Part shown: positions 17,501 to 26,661 of the stretch, piece by piece
Layout: each line of letters begins with the position of its first letter
Numbering within the stretch: position 1 is the stretch's first letter
Assembly (NCBI GenBank): GCA_947649615.1
Contig: CANSSG010000003.1
Span: 1-64,000, forward strand
Direction: 5' to 3'
Length of the DNA stretch: 64,000 nucleotides
Source: an uncultured Clostridia bacterium
Lineage (GTDB): Bacteria; Bacillota; Clostridia; Oscillospirales; Oscillospiraceae
Notes under the pieces: model-generated
The model's input: the letters and a program-made list of their open reading frames with translations, nothing else
The model's database searches: none
What the model was told of the DNA's origin: nothing
Translations under genes and position numbers: made by a program

Positions 17501-18081
17501 CGCAAATCGGGCCAGTCAACGAGGACTTCGCCCAGGAAGGCGGGCCAGTCCTGTTCCATGACGGGCAGCCGGTCACCGTAGCGGGAATCGTCACCGCCTA
17601 CCGCACCCGGGCCACCCGGAACGGGAGTCTGATGGCTTATGCCACCGTAGAGGACGACACGGGCGCGATTGAACTGCTGTGCTTTTCCAAGACGCTGGAA
17701 CGGTTCGGGCGGCTGCTCAGCCCCGACAGCGCGGTGCTGGTTCGGGGCAAACTCTCCATCCGGGATGAAAAGCCGCCTCAAATCATGTGCGACGAGGTCT
17801 ATTCTTTACGGGGCGGGGAGGACAGGCCGCCCGCCCCGGTAAAAGCCGCCCAGGGGGTGCAGCTTATGGATGGCAAAGTCCTGTGGCTGCGGCTCCCGTC
17901 CGCCGGGGCGCCTGCGTTAGGGCATATCAACCGGGTAATCGCGATGTTTCCGGGGAATACGCCGGCGAGGATTGTCTTTACGGACACCGGGAAACGGATG
18001 GGGACTACCTGCCTGCTGGGGAAATCCTTAGTGGACGAGCTGATGGAGGTCCTGGGGCGGGAGAATGTGGTGGTGCAGTAG
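14581..18081 (+). CDS. dnaE: DNA polymerase III subunit alpha
   Basis: 1166-aa C-family replicative polymerase. The N-terminal PHP domain opens with HVHTEYSLLDG; the palm carries GPGRGSAAGS (~357) and the catalytic aspartates in MPDIDMDFGD (~396-403); a helix-hairpin-helix/beta-binding region follows, and a C-terminal OB fold begins near residue 1000 (VTVAGIVTAYRT). It is the DnaE-type, not the PolC-type enzyme. GGGGAGAA precedes the ATG. yaaA follows after only 9 nt. Confidence 0.97.
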   Translation: MPFVHLHVHTEYSLLDGFCKISGLAKRVKELGQTAVAVTDHGVMYGAIDFYRACKAEGVKPIIGCEVYVTPRDRTRFDRVHELDAESRHLVLLCRNEEGYKNLSFMVSKGFVEGFYVKPRIDMTLLREHSSGLIALSACLAGEIPKRLVNGDYEGAKAYALEMREIFGEDGFYLELQDHGIRNQAVVNESLLRLHEETGIPLVCTNDCHYLAPEDAEAHDILLCIQTGKLVEDEKRMRYEPRNFYVRSTEEMEKLFSRYPDAIENTERIAALCNLEFTFGKYHLPEFKVPEGEQAQTYIRKLCGEGFAAKYAGKHPEYRRQLEYELNMIEKMGFTDYFLIVSDFVRFARSEGIPVGPGRGSAAGSMVSYCLDITDIDPMKYSLYFERFLNPERVSMPDIDMDFGDTRRDEVVDYVRRKYGEDRVAQIVTFGTMAARGAIRDVGRVLNMPYAEVDVVAKQVPSGPGALHITLDDALRLSKPLKDMYGGDERVKKLIDTAKSLEGIPRHASTHAAGVVITKDPVYTYVPLAKNDETIVCQYTMVTLEELGLLKMDFLGLRNLTVLEDAVAMVRRREPDFSLAQVPEDDQAVYDMLTQGKTSGVFQMESAGMTGVCVGLKPQTIEDLTAIVALYRPGPMESIPRFIACKHDPKLVSYKHPALEPILSITYGCIVYQEQVMQIFQQLAGYSLGQADMVRRAMSKKKAKDIAKEQEAFLHGDPARGIAGCVSNGIPEDIAQAIYDEIYDFANYAFNKAHAVCYAVVAYQTAWFKFHYPKEYMAALLTSVLDVTGKVAEYIGECREMGIALLPPDVNKSFDSFTVEEEGIRFGLVAIKNIGRGFIQGVVKEREANGPFTGFQDFCQRMYGADINKRALENLIRAGAFDRFGAYRSQLAAVSDKLLDSIGGSRRQNVEGQMDFFGMSAPAAQRPAAALHLPDIPEYALDERMRQEREVTGLYLSGHPMNAYRDAAKRAGAAQIGPVNEDFAQEGGPVLFHDGQPVTVAGIVTAYRTRATRNGSLMAYATVEDDTGAIELLCFSKTLERFGRLLSPDSAVLVRGKLSIRDEKPPQIMCDEVYSLRGGEDRPPAPVKAAQGVQLMDGKVLWLRLPSAGAPALGHINRVIAMFPGNTPARIVFTDTGKRMGTTCLLGKSLVDELMEVLGRENVVVQ

Positions 18082-18090
18082 GAGGGCGCT

Positions 18091-18834
18091 ATGCGGATTG
18101 TGATTTCACCGGCAAAGAAAATGCGGGTGGATACGGACAGCTTCCCCGTAGAAAGCCTGCCCGTCTTTTTGGACCGGACCGAATTCCTGCTGCACCGCCT
18201 GCGGCAAATGTCGTACGCGGAATTGAAAGCCTTATGGAAATGCAGCGGTCAGATCGCGTCGCTGAACTGGGACCGCCTGCAAACCATGAACCTGCGCAAG
18301 GCCCTGACGCCCGCGCTTTTGGCGTATGAAGGGATGCAGTACCGCTATATGGCCCCCAGCGTGTTTACTGCGGCGGAACTGGCCTATGTAGGGGAGCGAT
18401 TGCGGATTTTGTCAGGCTTTTACGGCGTCCTGCGCCCCTTCGACGGGGTTGTACCCTACCGGCTGGAGATGCAGGCGAAGCTTTCCTCCTGTAAGGCGAA
18501 AGACCTTTACGAATATTGGGACGCAGATATTGCAGGAAATATCTTTTCGGAAACGGACTGCGTTTTAAACCTGGCGTCCAGGGAATACAGCATATGTGTT
18601 TCCCAGCACATTCCGGCGTGGGCGCGGTGGGTTACCTGCGTGTTCGGGGAGCGGAAAAACGGGCGGATTATAGAAAAAGGCGCCCAGTGCAAGATGGCCC
18701 GCGGAGAGATGGTCCGCTTTATGGCGGAAGAAAACATCCAAAAAACGGAGGACGTCCGAAGCTTCGACCGCTTGGGATACCGCTTCTCGGCGGAGGATTC
18801 GGACGAGAAGGCGTATATCTTTATAAAAGAATAA
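18091..18834 (+). CDS. yaaA: Peroxide stress protein YaaA
   Basis: 247-aa YaaA/DUF328 protein. It begins with the signature MRIVISPAKKM and ends with a conserved DSDEKAYIFIKE-type tail; the interior shows LSGFYGVLRPFD, the family hallmark. In E. coli YaaA lowers intracellular free iron during peroxide stress and binds DNA. It directly follows dnaE with a GGAGG site and is likely in the same transcript. Confidence 0.92.
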   Translation: MRIVISPAKKMRVDTDSFPVESLPVFLDRTEFLLHRLRQMSYAELKALWKCSGQIASLNWDRLQTMNLRKALTPALLAYEGMQYRYMAPSVFTAAELAYVGERLRILSGFYGVLRPFDGVVPYRLEMQAKLSSCKAKDLYEYWDADIAGNIFSETDCVLNLASREYSICVSQHIPAWARWVTCVFGERKNGRIIEKGAQCKMARGEMVRFMAEENIQKTEDVRSFDRLGYRFSAEDSDEKAYIFIKE

Positions 18835-18856
18835 AACATATTCAGGAGGGCGAAAT

Positions 18857-20800
18857 ATGATTACAAAATTTTCCTATGGCAAACCGGTGGAGACTGATGC
18901 CGTAGTCCAAGATATCCCGGTCAGCGGCCATGAGCAGATCCGGCATTTTTCCCGGAAAAAGGGACCAGTTCAGTATTTTACTTGTATGCTGGGCGAAGAC
19001 GACATCGTTTACGGCTTGGGGGAGACCATGCGCGGCGTCAATAAGCGCGGGGCGCGGTACATCAGCTTCAACTACGACGACCCCCACCACAAGGACGACA
19101 TGCCCTCCATGTATGGGGCGCACAATTTCCTGGTGGTAGATGGGGAGAAGCCCTTCGGCGCATTTTTCGACACCCCGTCCAAGATCGTCTTTGACATTGA
19201 TTCCAAGAGCACCGGCGTACTGTCCGTGGCCTGCGAGACCCAGGACCTATACCTTTACATCATAGAAGGTGAATCCGCCTACGGCATAGTCAAGCAGTTC
19301 TTGGGAATCATCGGCCGGAGCTTCCTGCCTCCTTTATGGGCCTTCGGCTACGGCCAGAGCCGCTGGGGCTACAAGACCGAGCGGGATGTCAGACGCGTAG
19401 CCGCCAAACATGAGGAAGCGGGGATTCCCCTGGACTACATCTGTATGGACATCGACTACATGGACCGCTACATTGACTTCACCGTTAACAAGAGGCGGTT
19501 CCCGGACCTGGCGGGCTTCACGGCCAGACTGAAGGAAAAAGGCCTGCGCCTGGTGCCTATCGTAGATGCGGGTATCAAAATCGAACCGGGCAATCCCGTG
19601 TATGACGAGGGTGTAAAAAACGGATACTTCTGCCAAAACCACGAGGGGACAAACTTCAAAGCGGAGGTCTGGCCTGGCATGACCCATTTTCCGGACTTCT
19701 TCCAGGAAAAGGTCCGCCGCTGGTTTGGAGACCAGTACAGGTTTTATACGGGCCAGGGCTTGACGGGCTTTTGGAACGACATGAACGAACCCGCCATTTT
19801 CTCCACGGAGTACCGCACCAAGGACACCAAGCCCGACGTAGAGCGGGGGGACGTAGACCAGCCGGAGCGCCACATAGCCGATTTCAAGGACTTTTTCCAC
19901 CGCCTGGACGACGGCAGGGAAAAGAGCAACTATGAAGTACATAACCTTTACGGCGCACTGATGACAAGGGCGTCCGGCGAGGGCCTGGATCGCCTTTTAG
20001 ACCAGCGGTATCTGCTGTTTTCCCGCTCCTCCTATATTGGCGCCCACCGGTACGGCGGCATCTGGACGGGGGATAACGCTTCCACCTGGGAGATGCTGCG
20101 GCAGAACGTGTACCACATGCCCAGCCTGAATATGTGCGGCTTTCTCTACAGCGGCGCGGACACCGGCGGCTTCGGCGGGAATTGCACCAGGGAGCTGCTT
20201 TTGCGCTGGCTGGCTGTCTCGGTGTTCACCCCGCTGATGCGGAACCATACCGCCATCTTCACCAAGAACCAGGAGTGCTACCGTTTCCGCCAGGTGGAGG
20301 ATTTCCAAACGGTGGTAAGCCTGCGGTACAGATTGCTGCCCTATTTGTATTCCGAATTCATGAAGGCTGCTCTGCGGCAGGACATGCTGATTCGGCCGCT
20401 GGCCTTCGACTACCCCGGAGACGGGAAAGCCCGGCGCATCCAAGACCAGCTTATGGTAGGGGAGAGCGTCATGATTGCCCCAGTGCTGGAACAGGGGGTC
20501 AAAGGCCGCGTGGTCTATCTGCCGGAGCCGATGACCGAGGTGCGTTGGAGCCGGGAAGGCTTTGCCTGCATGGAGGTAGGCGCGGGAGAGCGGACCGTGA
20601 TGGCCCCCTTGAACCAAGTCGTGTTTTACATCCGGCAGGGAAAGCTTGTCCCAGTCGGGAAGCAGGTTTTGAACACTTCGGAACTGGATTTGCTGGACGT
20701 AGAACTGCTGGGTACCGGGACGGAGTATGAGCAGTATGCCGATGACGGCTTTACAAAGGACTGCGGCCTGAACCGCTGCGTGGTGCGGCGGAAGGAGTAA
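18857..20800 (+). CDS. Glycoside hydrolase family 31 alpha-glucosidase
   Basis: 647-aa GH31 enzyme, expected to release alpha-linked glucose or related sugars. The catalytic nucleophile is the Asp in FWNDMNEPA (~308) and the likely acid/base is the Asp in WTGDNAS (~400). An N-terminal beta-sandwich precedes the barrel. No signal peptide is present, so it acts in the cytoplasm on imported oligosaccharides. The ribosome site is AGGAGGG 8 nt before the ATG. No sugar transporter lies next to it. Confidence 0.93.
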   Translation: MITKFSYGKPVETDAVVQDIPVSGHEQIRHFSRKKGPVQYFTCMLGEDDIVYGLGETMRGVNKRGARYISFNYDDPHHKDDMPSMYGAHNFLVVDGEKPFGAFFDTPSKIVFDIDSKSTGVLSVACETQDLYLYIIEGESAYGIVKQFLGIIGRSFLPPLWAFGYGQSRWGYKTERDVRRVAAKHEEAGIPLDYICMDIDYMDRYIDFTVNKRRFPDLAGFTARLKEKGLRLVPIVDAGIKIEPGNPVYDEGVKNGYFCQNHEGTNFKAEVWPGMTHFPDFFQEKVRRWFGDQYRFYTGQGLTGFWNDMNEPAIFSTEYRTKDTKPDVERGDVDQPERHIADFKDFFHRLDDGREKSNYEVHNLYGALMTRASGEGLDRLLDQRYLLFSRSSYIGAHRYGGIWTGDNASTWEMLRQNVYHMPSLNMCGFLYSGADTGGFGGNCTRELLLRWLAVSVFTPLMRNHTAIFTKNQECYRFRQVEDFQTVVSLRYRLLPYLYSEFMKAALRQDMLIRPLAFDYPGDGKARRIQDQLMVGESVMIAPVLEQGVKGRVVYLPEPMTEVRWSREGFACMEVGAGERTVMAPLNQVVFYIRQGKLVPVGKQVLNTSELDLLDVELLGTGTEYEQYADDGFTKDCGLNRCVVRRKE

Positions 20801-20834
20801 GGGACGCCGGCAAATGCCCCGGAGGAGGATTGCC

Positions 20835-20951
20835 ATGAAAAAGTATCTTTTCATTGGGCCGGTGCAGTTTGTGGTCTGCGCAGTTTCCGGGGCGGTATCG
20901 GCCCTTTTGGGGATGTGTATGGGCTTTGTGGATGGAGCGCAAGCGAATTGA
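20835..20951 (+). CDS. Small hydrophobic ORF (38 aa)
   Basis: A short open frame behind a strong GGAGGAGG ribosome site. It encodes MKKYLFIGPVQF..., one hydrophobic helix of ~25 residues rich in Val/Ala/Gly and a short GAQAN tail. It looks like a one-span membrane miniprotein or the remnant of a longer membrane gene. It may be cotranscribed with the GH31 gene (34 nt upstream). Confidence 0.4.
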   Translation: MKKYLFIGPVQFVVCAVSGAVSALLGMCMGFVDGAQAN

Positions 20952-20997
20952 AAACCACGCCAGGCCGGGGACTGGGAAGCCCCTTATAAAAACGGTT

Positions 20998-21039
20998 CGC
21001 TGTTCTGCCAACAAACAGCGGAAAGGCGGCGGTTTTTTT
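20998..21039 (+). terminator. Weak terminator before asnS
   Basis: Stem cgctgtt / aacagcg (20998-21020) followed, after a GC-rich stretch, by seven T residues at 21033-21039. Confidence 0.4.
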
Positions 21040-21085
21040 AGGGAAAATGCCCCGAAGAACTTGGGAAAAAGAATCAGAAACCCTC

Positions 21086-21114
21086 TTGTAAAAAACTATG
21101 CAAGGCGGTATAAT
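21086..21114 (+). promoter_or_regulatory. Sigma-A promoter of asnS
   Basis: TTGTAA, 17-nt spacer, perfect TATAAT. The leader is only ~43 nt, too short for a T-box. Confidence 0.85.
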
Positions 21115-21163
21115 ACTTTCAATCTGAATATTGCACCAATTTTAAAGAAACGCAGGTGAAACT

Positions 21164-22558
21164 ATGGAAAGAATCAAAATCGCGGCCGTCTACGCGGATG
21201 GCCGGCAATTGGACGGCCAGACGGTCACCGTCTGCGGCTGGGCGCGTACCATACGCGACATGAAGACGTTTGGCTTTGTTGAACTGAACGACGGTTCCTG
21301 CTTCCGGAACTTGCAGGTTGTCATGGACGCCAATTCACTGGATAATTACAAGGAAATCGCATCCCAGAATGTAGGCGCGGCTATGATTGTAACCGGAACG
21401 CTGGTGCTGACGCCCGAAGCCAAGCAGCCGCTTGAGGTCAAAGCCCAGAATATCCAGCTGGAAGGCGCGTCTTCCCCTGAGTATCCCCTGCAAAAAAAGC
21501 GCCACAGCGTAGAATACCTGCGCACGATCGCCCATCTGCGGCCCCGGACCAACCTGTTTTCCGCGGCGTTCCGCGTCCGCAGTGTAGCGGCCCACGCCGT
21601 CCACTGCTTTTTCCAGGACCGCGGTTTTGTCTATGTCCACACCCCCATCATCACGGCCAGCGATTGCGAAGGCGCGGGGGAGATGTTCCAGGTAACCACA
21701 TTGGACATGAATAATCCGCCCCGCACCGGGGACGGGCAGATTGACTACAGCCAGGACTTTTTCGGCAAGCGGGCGAACTTGACGGTGTCCGGCCAGCTCA
21801 ACGCGGAGAACTTTGCCATGGCCTTTGGCGATGTCTATACTTTTGGCCCCACTTTCCGTGCGGAGAATTCCAACACCCAGCGCCACGCGGCGGAATTTTG
21901 GATGATCGAGCCTGAGATGGCGTTCTGCGACCTTCAAGGCGACATGGACGTAGCGGAAGCGATGATTAAGCATATCATCAACACGGTCATGGAGAAATGC
22001 CCTCAGGAAATGGCCTTTTTCAACAGCTTTGTAGACAAGGGGCTGATTGAGCGCCTGGAACATGTGGCATCCTCCGATTTTGGCCGGGTGACCTACACAG
22101 AAGCAGTAGAGATTCTTAAGAAGAACAACGACAAATTTGATTATAAGGTCGATTGGGGCAGTGATTTACAGACGGAGCACGAGCGCTACCTCACTGAGCA
22201 GGTGTTCAAGCGTCCTGTGTTTGTCACGGACTATCCCAAGGAAATCAAGGCGTTCTATATGCGTCTCAACGACGACGGCAAGACCGTCGCGGCGACAGAT
22301 TGCCTGGTTCCCGGAATTGGCGAGATCATTGGCGGCAGTGCGCGTGAGGAACGGATTGATGTACTCGAGTCGCGGATTAAGGCGCTTGGCATGAAACCAG
22401 AGGATTACTGGTGGTACTGCGACCTGCGGCGCTACGGAAGCTGCCGCCATGCAGGGTTTGGCCTTGGCTTCGAGCGGATGGTGATGTATCTTACTGGTAT
22501 CAGCAACATCCGGGACGTGCTTCCGCACCCCAGAACGGTAGGTACGGCGGAGTTTTAA
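21164..22558 (+). CDS. asnS: Asparaginyl-tRNA synthetase
   Basis: 464-aa class IIb aminoacyl-tRNA synthetase charging tRNA-Asn. An N-terminal OB-fold anticodon-binding domain ([14 protein letters not shown]) precedes the catalytic domain, with motif 2 in [21 protein letters not shown] and motif 3 in [15 protein letters not shown]. The length is standard. A consensus promoter sits just upstream; lysA follows. Confidence 0.97.
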   Translation: MERIKIAAVYADGRQLDGQTVTVCGWARTIRDMKTFGFVELNDGSCFRNLQVVMDANSLDNYKEIASQNVGAAMIVTGTLVLTPEAKQPLEVKAQNIQLEGASSPEYPLQKKRHSVEYLRTIAHLRPRTNLFSAAFRVRSVAAHAVHCFFQDRGFVYVHTPIITASDCEGAGEMFQVTTLDMNNPPRTGDGQIDYSQDFFGKRANLTVSGQLNAENFAMAFGDVYTFGPTFRAENSNTQRHAAEFWMIEPEMAFCDLQGDMDVAEAMIKHIINTVMEKCPQEMAFFNSFVDKGLIERLEHVASSDFGRVTYTEAVEILKKNNDKFDYKVDWGSDLQTEHERYLTEQVFKRPVFVTDYPKEIKAFYMRLNDDGKTVAATDCLVPGIGEIIGGSAREERIDVLESRIKALGMKPEDYWWYCDLRRYGSCRHAGFGLGFERMVMYLTGISNIRDVLPHPRTVGTAEF

Positions 22559-22652
22559 CCTTCGCGTCCGGCCGCTGCGGGTTTCGCGCTTGACGGGCAG
22601 AAGGCCTGCGGCGGGAGACTTGCGATAACCCCAAAAAACGAGGAAACCACCT

Positions 22653-23912
22653 ATGAAAACACCCTTTGTCACCAAAGCACAACTGGACAAAATCACCGCC
22701 AGCTACCCCACGCCCTTCCACCTCTACGATGAAAAGGGGATGCGGAAGAACGCCCGTGATTCATATGCCGCCTTCTCCTGGAACCCAGGCTTCCAAGAAT
22801 ACTTCGCCGTCAAGGCCACCCCCAACCCCGCCATCCTGAAGCTGTTGAAGGAAGAAGGCTGCGGGGCCGACTGTTCCAGCCTGGTGGAGTTAATGCTGGC
22901 GGAAAGATGCGGCTTCAAAGGCCCTCAGATCATGTTTTCCTCTAACAACACCCTGGCGGAGGAATACCAGCTTGCGGACAAACTGGGCGCCATCATCAAC
23001 CTGGACGATTTGACCCATGTGGAATTTCTGGAAGAGTCCATCGGACACATCCCGGAGACCATCTTCTGCCGCTACAACCCCGGCGGGGTCTTCACCCTGG
23101 GGGAGGGCAAGGATGGACTGCAAGTCATGGACACCCCCGGCGAAGCCAAATACGGCATGACCCGCCCCCAGCTTGCGGAAGCCTTTCGCCTTTTAAAGGC
23201 CAAAGGCGCCAGATATTTCGGCATTCACGCCTTCCTGGCGTCCAACACCATTTCCAACGACTATTACCCCGAGCTGGCGGGCATTCTCTTCCAGCTTGCG
23301 GCGGAATTGAAAGCCGAAACCGGCTGTGACATCCGCTATATCAACCTCTCCGGCGGCATCGGCGTACCCTACCGCCCGGAGGAGGAAGCCAACGACATCG
23401 CCGTGATCGGCGCAGGTGTGCGCCGGAAGTTCGAGGAAATCCTCGTCCCTGCCGGAATGGGCCATGTAGCCCTGTGCAGCGAACTGGGCCGCTTCATGAC
23501 GGCCCCCTATGGCTGCCTGGTAACCAAGGTCCTGCATTTCAAGCATATTTACAAGGAATATGCCGGCGTAGATGCCTGTGCCGCCGACCTGATGCGTCCC
23601 GCCGTCTACGGTGCGTACCATCACATCACCGTGTCCGGCAAAGAGGATGCCCCCTGCTGCCGCAAGGTGGACGTCACCGGCTCCCTGTGTGAGAACTGCG
23701 ACAAATTCGCCGTAGACCGTATGCTGCCGGAACTGGAAAGGGGAGACCTGCTGGTCATCCACGACACCGGCGCCCATGGACACGCTATGGGCTACAACTA
23801 CAACGGCAAGCTCCGTTCCGCCGAACTCCTGCTGCGTGAGGACGGCTCCGTATCATTGATCCGCCGCGCGGAGACGCCGGAGGATTACTTTGCCACCGCT
23901 ATCTGGCAATAA
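22653..23912 (+). CDS. lysA: Diaminopimelate decarboxylase (PLP, lysA-type)
   Basis: 419-aa fold type III PLP decarboxylase, the last step of lysine synthesis (meso-diaminopimelate to lysine). The Schiff-base lysine is in FAVKATPNPA (K54), the phosphate-binding glycines in NLSGGIGVPY, and the active-site Cys of the neighbouring subunit in GSLCENCDKFA. It is a somewhat divergent family member; other basic-amino-acid decarboxylases of this fold cannot be excluded. It ends at a strong intrinsic terminator. Confidence 0.88.
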   Translation: MKTPFVTKAQLDKITASYPTPFHLYDEKGMRKNARDSYAAFSWNPGFQEYFAVKATPNPAILKLLKEEGCGADCSSLVELMLAERCGFKGPQIMFSSNNTLAEEYQLADKLGAIINLDDLTHVEFLEESIGHIPETIFCRYNPGGVFTLGEGKDGLQVMDTPGEAKYGMTRPQLAEAFRLLKAKGARYFGIHAFLASNTISNDYYPELAGILFQLAAELKAETGCDIRYINLSGGIGVPYRPEEEANDIAVIGAGVRRKFEEILVPAGMGHVALCSELGRFMTAPYGCLVTKVLHFKHIYKEYAGVDACAADLMRPAVYGAYHHITVSGKEDAPCCRKVDVTGSLCENCDKFAVDRMLPELERGDLLVIHDTGAHGHAMGYNYNGKLRSAELLLREDGSVSLIRRAETPEDYFATAIWQ

Positions 23913-23926
23913 ACCGTATCTGCGCC

Positions 23927-23963
23927 AAAAGGACACAGAAGCCGTCCGCTTCTGTGTCCTTTT
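23927..23963 (+). terminator. Terminator after lysA
   Basis: Stem aaaaggacacagaagc / gcttctgtgtcctttt with a 5-nt loop; the T-run is part of the stem. Confidence 0.8.
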
Positions 23964-24058
23964 CAAAGCCTGCGGAGGTTGTTCCCGCCCTGTTTCCGCG
24001 GCAGATGCATGCCTTGAACCAGCCGCCTTATTTAAATGTAAAAATCTCTCTCCCCCTA

Positions 24059-24087
24059 TGGAAACTCCGGGGAAAAAGGTATATACT
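24059..24087 (+). promoter_or_regulatory. Probable promoter of ymfF-ymfH-lgt
   Basis: TATACT at 24082-24087 with a poor -35 (TGGAAA) 17 nt upstream. Confidence 0.45.
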
Positions 24088-24123
24088 AGAGTGGAATTGA
24101 CAAAAGAAGGAGAACCCTATGAC

Positions 24124-25386
24124 ATGACACGACAGAAGCTCATGGAGAACGTCTATCTGACATGCGTTCCCTCGGAGAAATTCAAGACCAGTCTGCTCAG
24201 CGCCCAATTGGCGGTGCCGTTGGACAAGGAGACGGCTGGGCGCAGCGCACTGCTGGTCAACGTGCTGAACCGCGGCACGATCCGCTGTCCAGATATGTCG
24301 GCCATAGGCCGGGAGCTGGATATGCTTTATGGCGCGCAGCTTGCGCCCTCCGTGCGTAAGAAAGGGGAAAACCAGCTTTTTGGTTTTGCGGCAAGCTGTA
24401 TTGACGACCGCTTTCTGCCCAAAGGGGAGAAGCTGCTGGAAAAGCTGACGGACCTGCTGGGCGAGTTTTTCTGCCAGCCCGACACCAAGGGCGGGCGTTT
24501 GCGGCGCGATTATGTAGAGAGCGAGCGGGAAAACCTGGCGGATATGATCCGCAGCGTGATGAACGACAAGCGTTCCTATGCGTCTCACCGGCTGCTGGAG
24601 GAGATGTGCGCCGGAGAGCGCTACGGCGTGGGCCGGGTGGGGGATGCCGCCGGTGTGGAGAAAATCTCCATGGCCAGCCTGGACCGCTACTACCGCGAGG
24701 TCCTGCCTAAGGGCCGTCTGGAATTGTTTTACTGCGGCTCCGCCCCGGAGAAGCGGGTGGCGGGCGCGTTTACCCGGGCCTTTGCCGCCATGCCCCGGCA
24801 GGGGATGATCGAGCCTGTCCCCACCGTCCGCCGTCCCGCCCGGGAGCCGTATCAGACCATCACGGAGGAGATGGATGTCGCCCAAGGGAAGCTGGCCATG
24901 GGCTTCCGCATTGACGGGGAGGATAAGGCGGCGGCGATGCTGATGAACGCCATGCTTGGCGGAGCCACCACGTCCAAGCTGTTCTGCAATGTCCGTGAGA
25001 AGCTGGGCCTGTGCTACTACGCCGACAGCGCCTACCACCGTCTCAAGGGCTTGATTACGGTATCCGCCGGTATTGAGTGCAGCGACTACGGCCGCGCCGT
25101 TGAGGAAATCTTCCGCCAGCTGGACGCCATGGTCCGGGGGGAGTGGGAGGACTGGGAGCTGGAAGGCGCCCGCCAATCCCTGCTCAGCGCCCTGCGGGCC
25201 ATGGAGGACTCCGCCGGCGCTATGGAAGACTTCGTCATGGGGCAAGCTGCTGCCGGAACGGATGAAACCCTTCCTGGACTCACCGCCGCCATCCGCGCCG
25301 TGACGCCGGAGCGGATCAGGGAAGCGGCCCAAGCGGTAAAGCCCGACACCATTTACTTCCTGAAAGCCAAGGAGGACCGTCCATGA
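24124..25386 (+). CDS. ymfF: M16-like protein YmfF (inactive partner)
   Basis: 420-aa member of the M16 (insulinase-like) family without the HxxEH zinc motif, paired with an active-type partner immediately downstream, as in Bacillus ymfF-ymfH. In current annotation this pair is linked to EF-P 5-aminopentanol modification; the biochemical role is not established. The ATG at 24124 is used, with AAGAAGGAG 11 nt upstream; earlier in-frame residues run back through the lysA terminator. Its stop overlaps the ymfH start by 4 nt (ATGA). Confidence 0.85.
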   Translation: MTRQKLMENVYLTCVPSEKFKTSLLSAQLAVPLDKETAGRSALLVNVLNRGTIRCPDMSAIGRELDMLYGAQLAPSVRKKGENQLFGFAASCIDDRFLPKGEKLLEKLTDLLGEFFCQPDTKGGRLRRDYVESERENLADMIRSVMNDKRSYASHRLLEEMCAGERYGVGRVGDAAGVEKISMASLDRYYREVLPKGRLELFYCGSAPEKRVAGAFTRAFAAMPRQGMIEPVPTVRRPAREPYQTITEEMDVAQGKLAMGFRIDGEDKAAAMLMNAMLGGATTSKLFCNVREKLGLCYYADSAYHRLKGLITVSAGIECSDYGRAVEEIFRQLDAMVRGEWEDWELEGARQSLLSALRAMEDSAGAMEDFVMGQAAAGTDETLPGLTAAIRAVTPERIREAAQAVKPDTIYFLKAKEDRP

Positions 25387-26651
25387 ACACCGTCCAGTAT
25401 CCCCGGGTAGGGGAGACCGTCCACCGCCAGACCCTATCCAACGGCCTGGAGGTTATCACCGTCTCCAAGCCCTACCACGCCAAGAGCTATGCCTTTTTTG
25501 CCGTCCGCTACGGCGGCATGGACCTGCGTTTTTGTCAGGACGGCCAATGGCGGGACACTCCAGCCGGCATCGCCCACTATCTGGAACACAAGATGTTTGA
25601 CATGGAGGAAGGCAGCGTCATGGCGGAATTTGCCCAGCGCGGCGCGTCGGACAACGCCTTCACCAGCAACGCCATGACCGCTTACTATTTTACCGCCACC
25701 TCTCAATTTTACGAAAACCTCCGCACACTGCTGCGCTTTGTCTCCACCCCTTATTTCACCCCGGAGAGCGTGGCGAAGGAACAGGGCATTATTGCCCAGG
25801 AAATCCAGGAGACGGAGGACGACCCCGACTGGCGGGTCTACGCCAATCTGATGGAGTGCTTGTACGAAAACAGCCCCGTCCGCATCCCTGTGGTCGGTTC
25901 TGCGGCGAGCATCCGTCAGATTACCCCTCAAACGCTGTATGAATGCCACAGCGCCTTTTACACGCCGGCCAACATGGTCCTGATCTGCGTAGGGAGCATG
26001 GACCCCCAGCGGGTGATCGAGGAAGCGGAAGCCATCCTGCCCCAAACCGGCGGCGCTACCATCGGGCGGGACTACGGCGGGGAAGAGGGGCCGTCCCCCG
26101 CCAAAAGGGAAGCCATCCAGACCATGGAGGTCTCCATGCCCATGTTCCTTGCCGGCTACAAATGCCGTCCCGCCCCTGGCGGCGAAACGCTGCGCCAGAG
26201 CATCATCGGCGATTTAGCCTGCGACGCCCTGTTCGGCAGCAGCAGCCCATTGTATACCCGCCTATACGAGGAAGGCGCGGTGAACAGCAGCCTGGGCGGC
26301 AACTTCGACATGCTTCCCGGCGCGGAATATGTCTATGTAGGGGGCGACGCCAAGGACCCCCGCCGCATTTTCGACGAGATTACCCAGCAGGCCCAGGCCC
26401 TTGGCAGGGACGGCATAGACGAATCCTTCTACCAGCAGCTCCGCCGCGCGGCCTACGGCGGGATGCTCCGCAGTCTCAATTCCATGGAAAATATAGCCGT
26501 CAGCATGGCGGAAGGCTATTTCCGGGGGTTTGACTATTTCAGCTTCCCGGAGGTTTTTGATACGGTCGCCAAATCCGACGTGGAGGCGTTCCTCCGGGAG
26601 AATATCACCCTGGAGCGCGCCGCCCTGTCCGTAATCCACCCGCTTCACTAA
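25383..26651 (+). CDS. ymfH: M16 zinc peptidase YmfH
   Basis: 422-aa M16 peptidase with the inverted zinc motif HYLEH at residues 65-69 and the distal glutamates in GIIAQEIQETEDD, so it should be the catalytic subunit of a heterodimer with YmfF. No signal peptide, hence cytoplasmic. Coupled to ymfF by a 4-nt overlap and followed 10 nt later by lgt. Confidence 0.9.
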   Translation: MNTVQYPRVGETVHRQTLSNGLEVITVSKPYHAKSYAFFAVRYGGMDLRFCQDGQWRDTPAGIAHYLEHKMFDMEEGSVMAEFAQRGASDNAFTSNAMTAYYFTATSQFYENLRTLLRFVSTPYFTPESVAKEQGIIAQEIQETEDDPDWRVYANLMECLYENSPVRIPVVGSAASIRQITPQTLYECHSAFYTPANMVLICVGSMDPQRVIEEAEAILPQTGGATIGRDYGGEEGPSPAKREAIQTMEVSMPMFLAGYKCRPAPGGETLRQSIIGDLACDALFGSSSPLYTRLYEEGAVNSSLGGNFDMLPGAEYVYVGGDAKDPRRIFDEITQQAQALGRDGIDESFYQQLRRAAYGGMLRSLNSMENIAVSMAEGYFRGFDYFSFPEVFDTVAKSDVEAFLRENITLERAALSVIHPLH

Positions 26652-26661
26652 GGAGGAAAAC

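Noticed and set aside
21115-21163. T-box riboswitch before asnS
   Set aside because: The leader from the consensus promoter is only ~43 nt and contains no T-box motif or terminator.
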